The notes under the pieces were generated by a model. That model worked only from the letters and a program-made list of their open reading frames with translations, searched no databases and was not told the origin of the DNA. The position numbers and the translations under genes are program-made. From Blautia schinkii DSM 10518 (GTDB lineage: Bacteria; Bacillota; Clostridia; Lachnospirales; Lachnospiraceae), in assembly GCA_000702025.1 (NCBI GenBank), contig KL370852.1, forward strand, positions 213,960-277,959: a DNA stretch of 64,000 bases, written 5' to 3'. Shown piece by piece: positions 62,833-64,000 of this stretch (positions within the stretch are counted from its first letter, which is position 1; each line of letters begins with the position of its first letter).

Positions 62833-63438
62833 TCATCTCAAAAATCCAAACGGTTCCTCATCTTTCAGAAAATGCATAAGCATATAAGCGCACATGATTG
62901 CCACATTTTCTTCCTTCAATATTCGCCGTACTTCCTCTCTGTCGGCCAGCACGACCTCTATCTCTTCCGAATCCTCCTGAGCATCTGCGCTAATCTCCCC
63001 GCTGGCGTAACCATACACAGTGGCGCAGGATTCATCTGTCATGCCTATTGTGGTAAAGTACGGTTTCTCATACGCTTCATCGACCTTGAGCGGGGAAAGG
63101 GTGAGGCCTGTCTCCTCATAGAGCTCACGCGCAGCGCCTTCGTGGAAGTCCTCCCCCGACTCCACCAATCCGGCCGGGAATTCGTAAATATAGTCATCCA
63201 GAGTATAGCGGTACTGGCGAATGAGCACAACCTTGTCCTTATTTTCTCCGTAGATACTGTATATGATTACGCCGTCCGGGGTGTTTTTCTTCGTTTTCAG
63301 CTTTAGTTCGCTGATGCTCTTCGCACGGGAAGCCACAAAATAGGAAACCGGGGTATTGTGTATACTGGTTGCTTTTACGTTATAAAGGTTTACATATTTA
63401 CTGTCTGTTAATTTTTCTACGTCATGAATCTGTCCCAT
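62833..63438 (-). CDS. NUDIX hydrolase
   Basis: 201 residues. Nudix box GEDFHEGAARELYEETGL follows EFPAGLVE. ADP-ribose pyrophosphatase-like layout. First gene of an apparent operon with the ATPase, racemase and possibly the PRD regulator. Confidence 0.92.
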   Translation of the reverse strand: MGQIHDVEKLTDSKYVNLYNVKATSIHNTPVSYFVASRAKSISELKLKTKKNTPDGVIIYSIYGENKDKVVLIRQYRYTLDDYIYEFPAGLVESGEDFHEGAARELYEETGLTLSPLKVDEAYEKPYFTTIGMTDESCATVYGYASGEISADAQEDSEEIEVVLADREEVRRILKEENVAIMCAYMLMHFLKDEEPFGFLR

Positions 63439-63457
63439 GATAGTTTTCCTTCTTTCT

Positions 63458-63545
63458 AAGTATTTCTATAATCCAAGTATTTCTACAATCCCAATATTGC
63501 TATGGATTAGTATTTCTATGAAAGCCCTGATAAGTATTTCCATTA
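63458..63545. repeat. Imperfect tandem repeats in the NUDIX leader
   Basis: About five degenerate units of aagtatttctayaatcc, 17-23 bases long, between the promoter and the NUDIX start. Confidence 0.65.
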
Positions 63546-63570
63546 TAGCACGGAAAAATAAATTTGACAG
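63542..63570 (-). promoter_or_regulatory. Promoter of the NUDIX operon
   Basis: CTGTCA and a perfect TATAAT with a 17-base spacer on the minus strand. Confidence 0.6.
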
Positions 63571-63895
63571 CATTGGAATTTTAAAGGGGGTCCCCTGGAA
63601 CGTTGTTGAACGGTGAGCGGCGGGAGGTTGGGGACCGGGGAGCTAGGGTTTATAATGTACCCATAAGTGTGGACACATTGAAAAGTGGGGGGCCCCTCTC
63701 TTTAGACAGACCTTCTCGTCTGACCCTTAAATCTAAACATCCCCCTGCATTCCCGTCCCCTTATAATGTACACCCCCTGCAGATGTACCCGGTTTTTTGG
63801 ACTGGCCCCACGGAGTTCTGCCCCGGCCCTGTTTTCTTTAGACATATCCACCGTCCCTATGGTATTCTTAGATCAAGAACAATAGGAGGAATATC
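63571..63895. other. Probable end of an insertion sequence and its leader
   Basis: GC- and G-rich at first (63590-63640), then ttataatgtacc-type sequence twice (about 63650 and 63760). TGTACCCATAAGTGTGGACA at 63656 resembles an IS terminal repeat. The opposite end is outside the window, so this cannot be confirmed. Confidence 0.3.
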
Positions 63896-64000
63896 ATGAG
63901 CAGAAAACCCTTTACCAATGAGCAGATGCTGATACTGCGCCAGAACCCTTACACCTACAGCGTGACCCCGTTTCAATTGAACCTTACCAAAGAGTTCAAG
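63896..64000 (+). CDS. IS-associated helix-turn-helix protein, N-terminus only
   Basis: 35 codons from the ATG at 63896 (AATAGGAGGAATATC upstream) to the right edge. KPFTNEQMLILRQNPYTYSV and LTKEFK resemble the first ORF of IS3-like elements in Firmicutes. Too short for more. Confidence 0.55.
   Translation, partial: MSRKPFTNEQMLILRQNPYTYSVTPFQLNLTKEFK

Noticed and set aside
62726..62836. N-terminal extension of the AAA-ATPase-like protein from an ATGA overlap with the NUDIX gene
   Set aside because: The 37 extra residues do not fit the family N-terminus, and the ATG at 62725 has a good ribosome site; kept only as an alternative.
1..64000. tRNA, rRNA, riboswitch or T-box elements
   Set aside because: Reading both strands of intergenic regions showed no T-loop, specifier hairpin or riboswitch core I could support.

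Overview
The window looks like chromosomal accessory DNA from a low-to-moderate GC gut Clostridia, most likely a Lachnospiraceae relative. That is an inference from strong AGGAGG ribosome sites, sigma-A promoters with 17-bp spacers, the mix of carbohydrate-utilisation operons (GH27, GH32, galactitol PTS, ROK and YesMN regulators) and a Firmicutes holin-like toxin. I cannot fix the genus. No rRNA, tRNA or CRISPR array was recognised.

Layout. 1-1197: start of a TOTE-type primase running off the left edge (-). 1437-5695: two-component system plus two-gene ABC exporter (+). 5745-11065: FtsX-type ABC transporter with its own two-component system (-). 11171-11422: decayed copy of a type I toxin-antitoxin unit. 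11587-12861: DUF4143 ATPase (+). 12868-12912: third toxin-antitoxin fragment. 12926-24473: seven-gene minus-strand operon with the four Wadjet subunits (JetD, JetA, JetB, JetC), preceded by two BREX-type (DUF2791/BrxD-like) ATPases and an unrecognised coiled-coil protein. 24754-26346: divergent SF2 helicase. 26357-26729: intact type I toxin-antitoxin unit. The defence block is therefore bracketed by direct copies of the toxin-antitoxin element.

26745-35950: alpha-galactoside utilisation. GH27 and an ABC importer (-) face a substrate-binding lipoprotein, a YesM-like kinase and a frameshifted YesN-like regulator (+). 36012-42381: a recombination-scarred stretch with a truncated MNT gene, a lipoprotein, an S8 protease, a TetR/membrane-protein pair, a patchwork of fragments of neighbouring genes, and an intact MntA/HepT pair. 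42471-52490: split transketolase, ROK regulator, ribulokinase-like kinase, GH32 and ABC importer (-), with palindromic operators upstream of the transporter and of the ROK gene. 52464-58170: galactitol-type PTS operon (GatA, GatB, GatC, GatD, sugar kinase, GatY aldolase, variant HPr), preceded at 58199-60280 by its PRD activator. 60310-63438: frameshifted racemase, AAA-ATPase/PD-(D/E)XK protein and NUDIX hydrolase. 63896-64000: start of an IS-type HTH ORF at the right edge.

Two themes cut across the annotation. Short imperfect tandem repeats recur in leaders, between genes and in gene ends (9086-9195, 10313-10396, 18076-18240, 23521-23620, 63458-63545). Small duplications and microhomology deletions have left truncated copies beside intact ones (toxin-antitoxin unit, MNT/HepT, transketolase tail, S8 tail, AraC tail). 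The most novel candidate is the Wadjet core with BrxD-like ATPases and a helicase.
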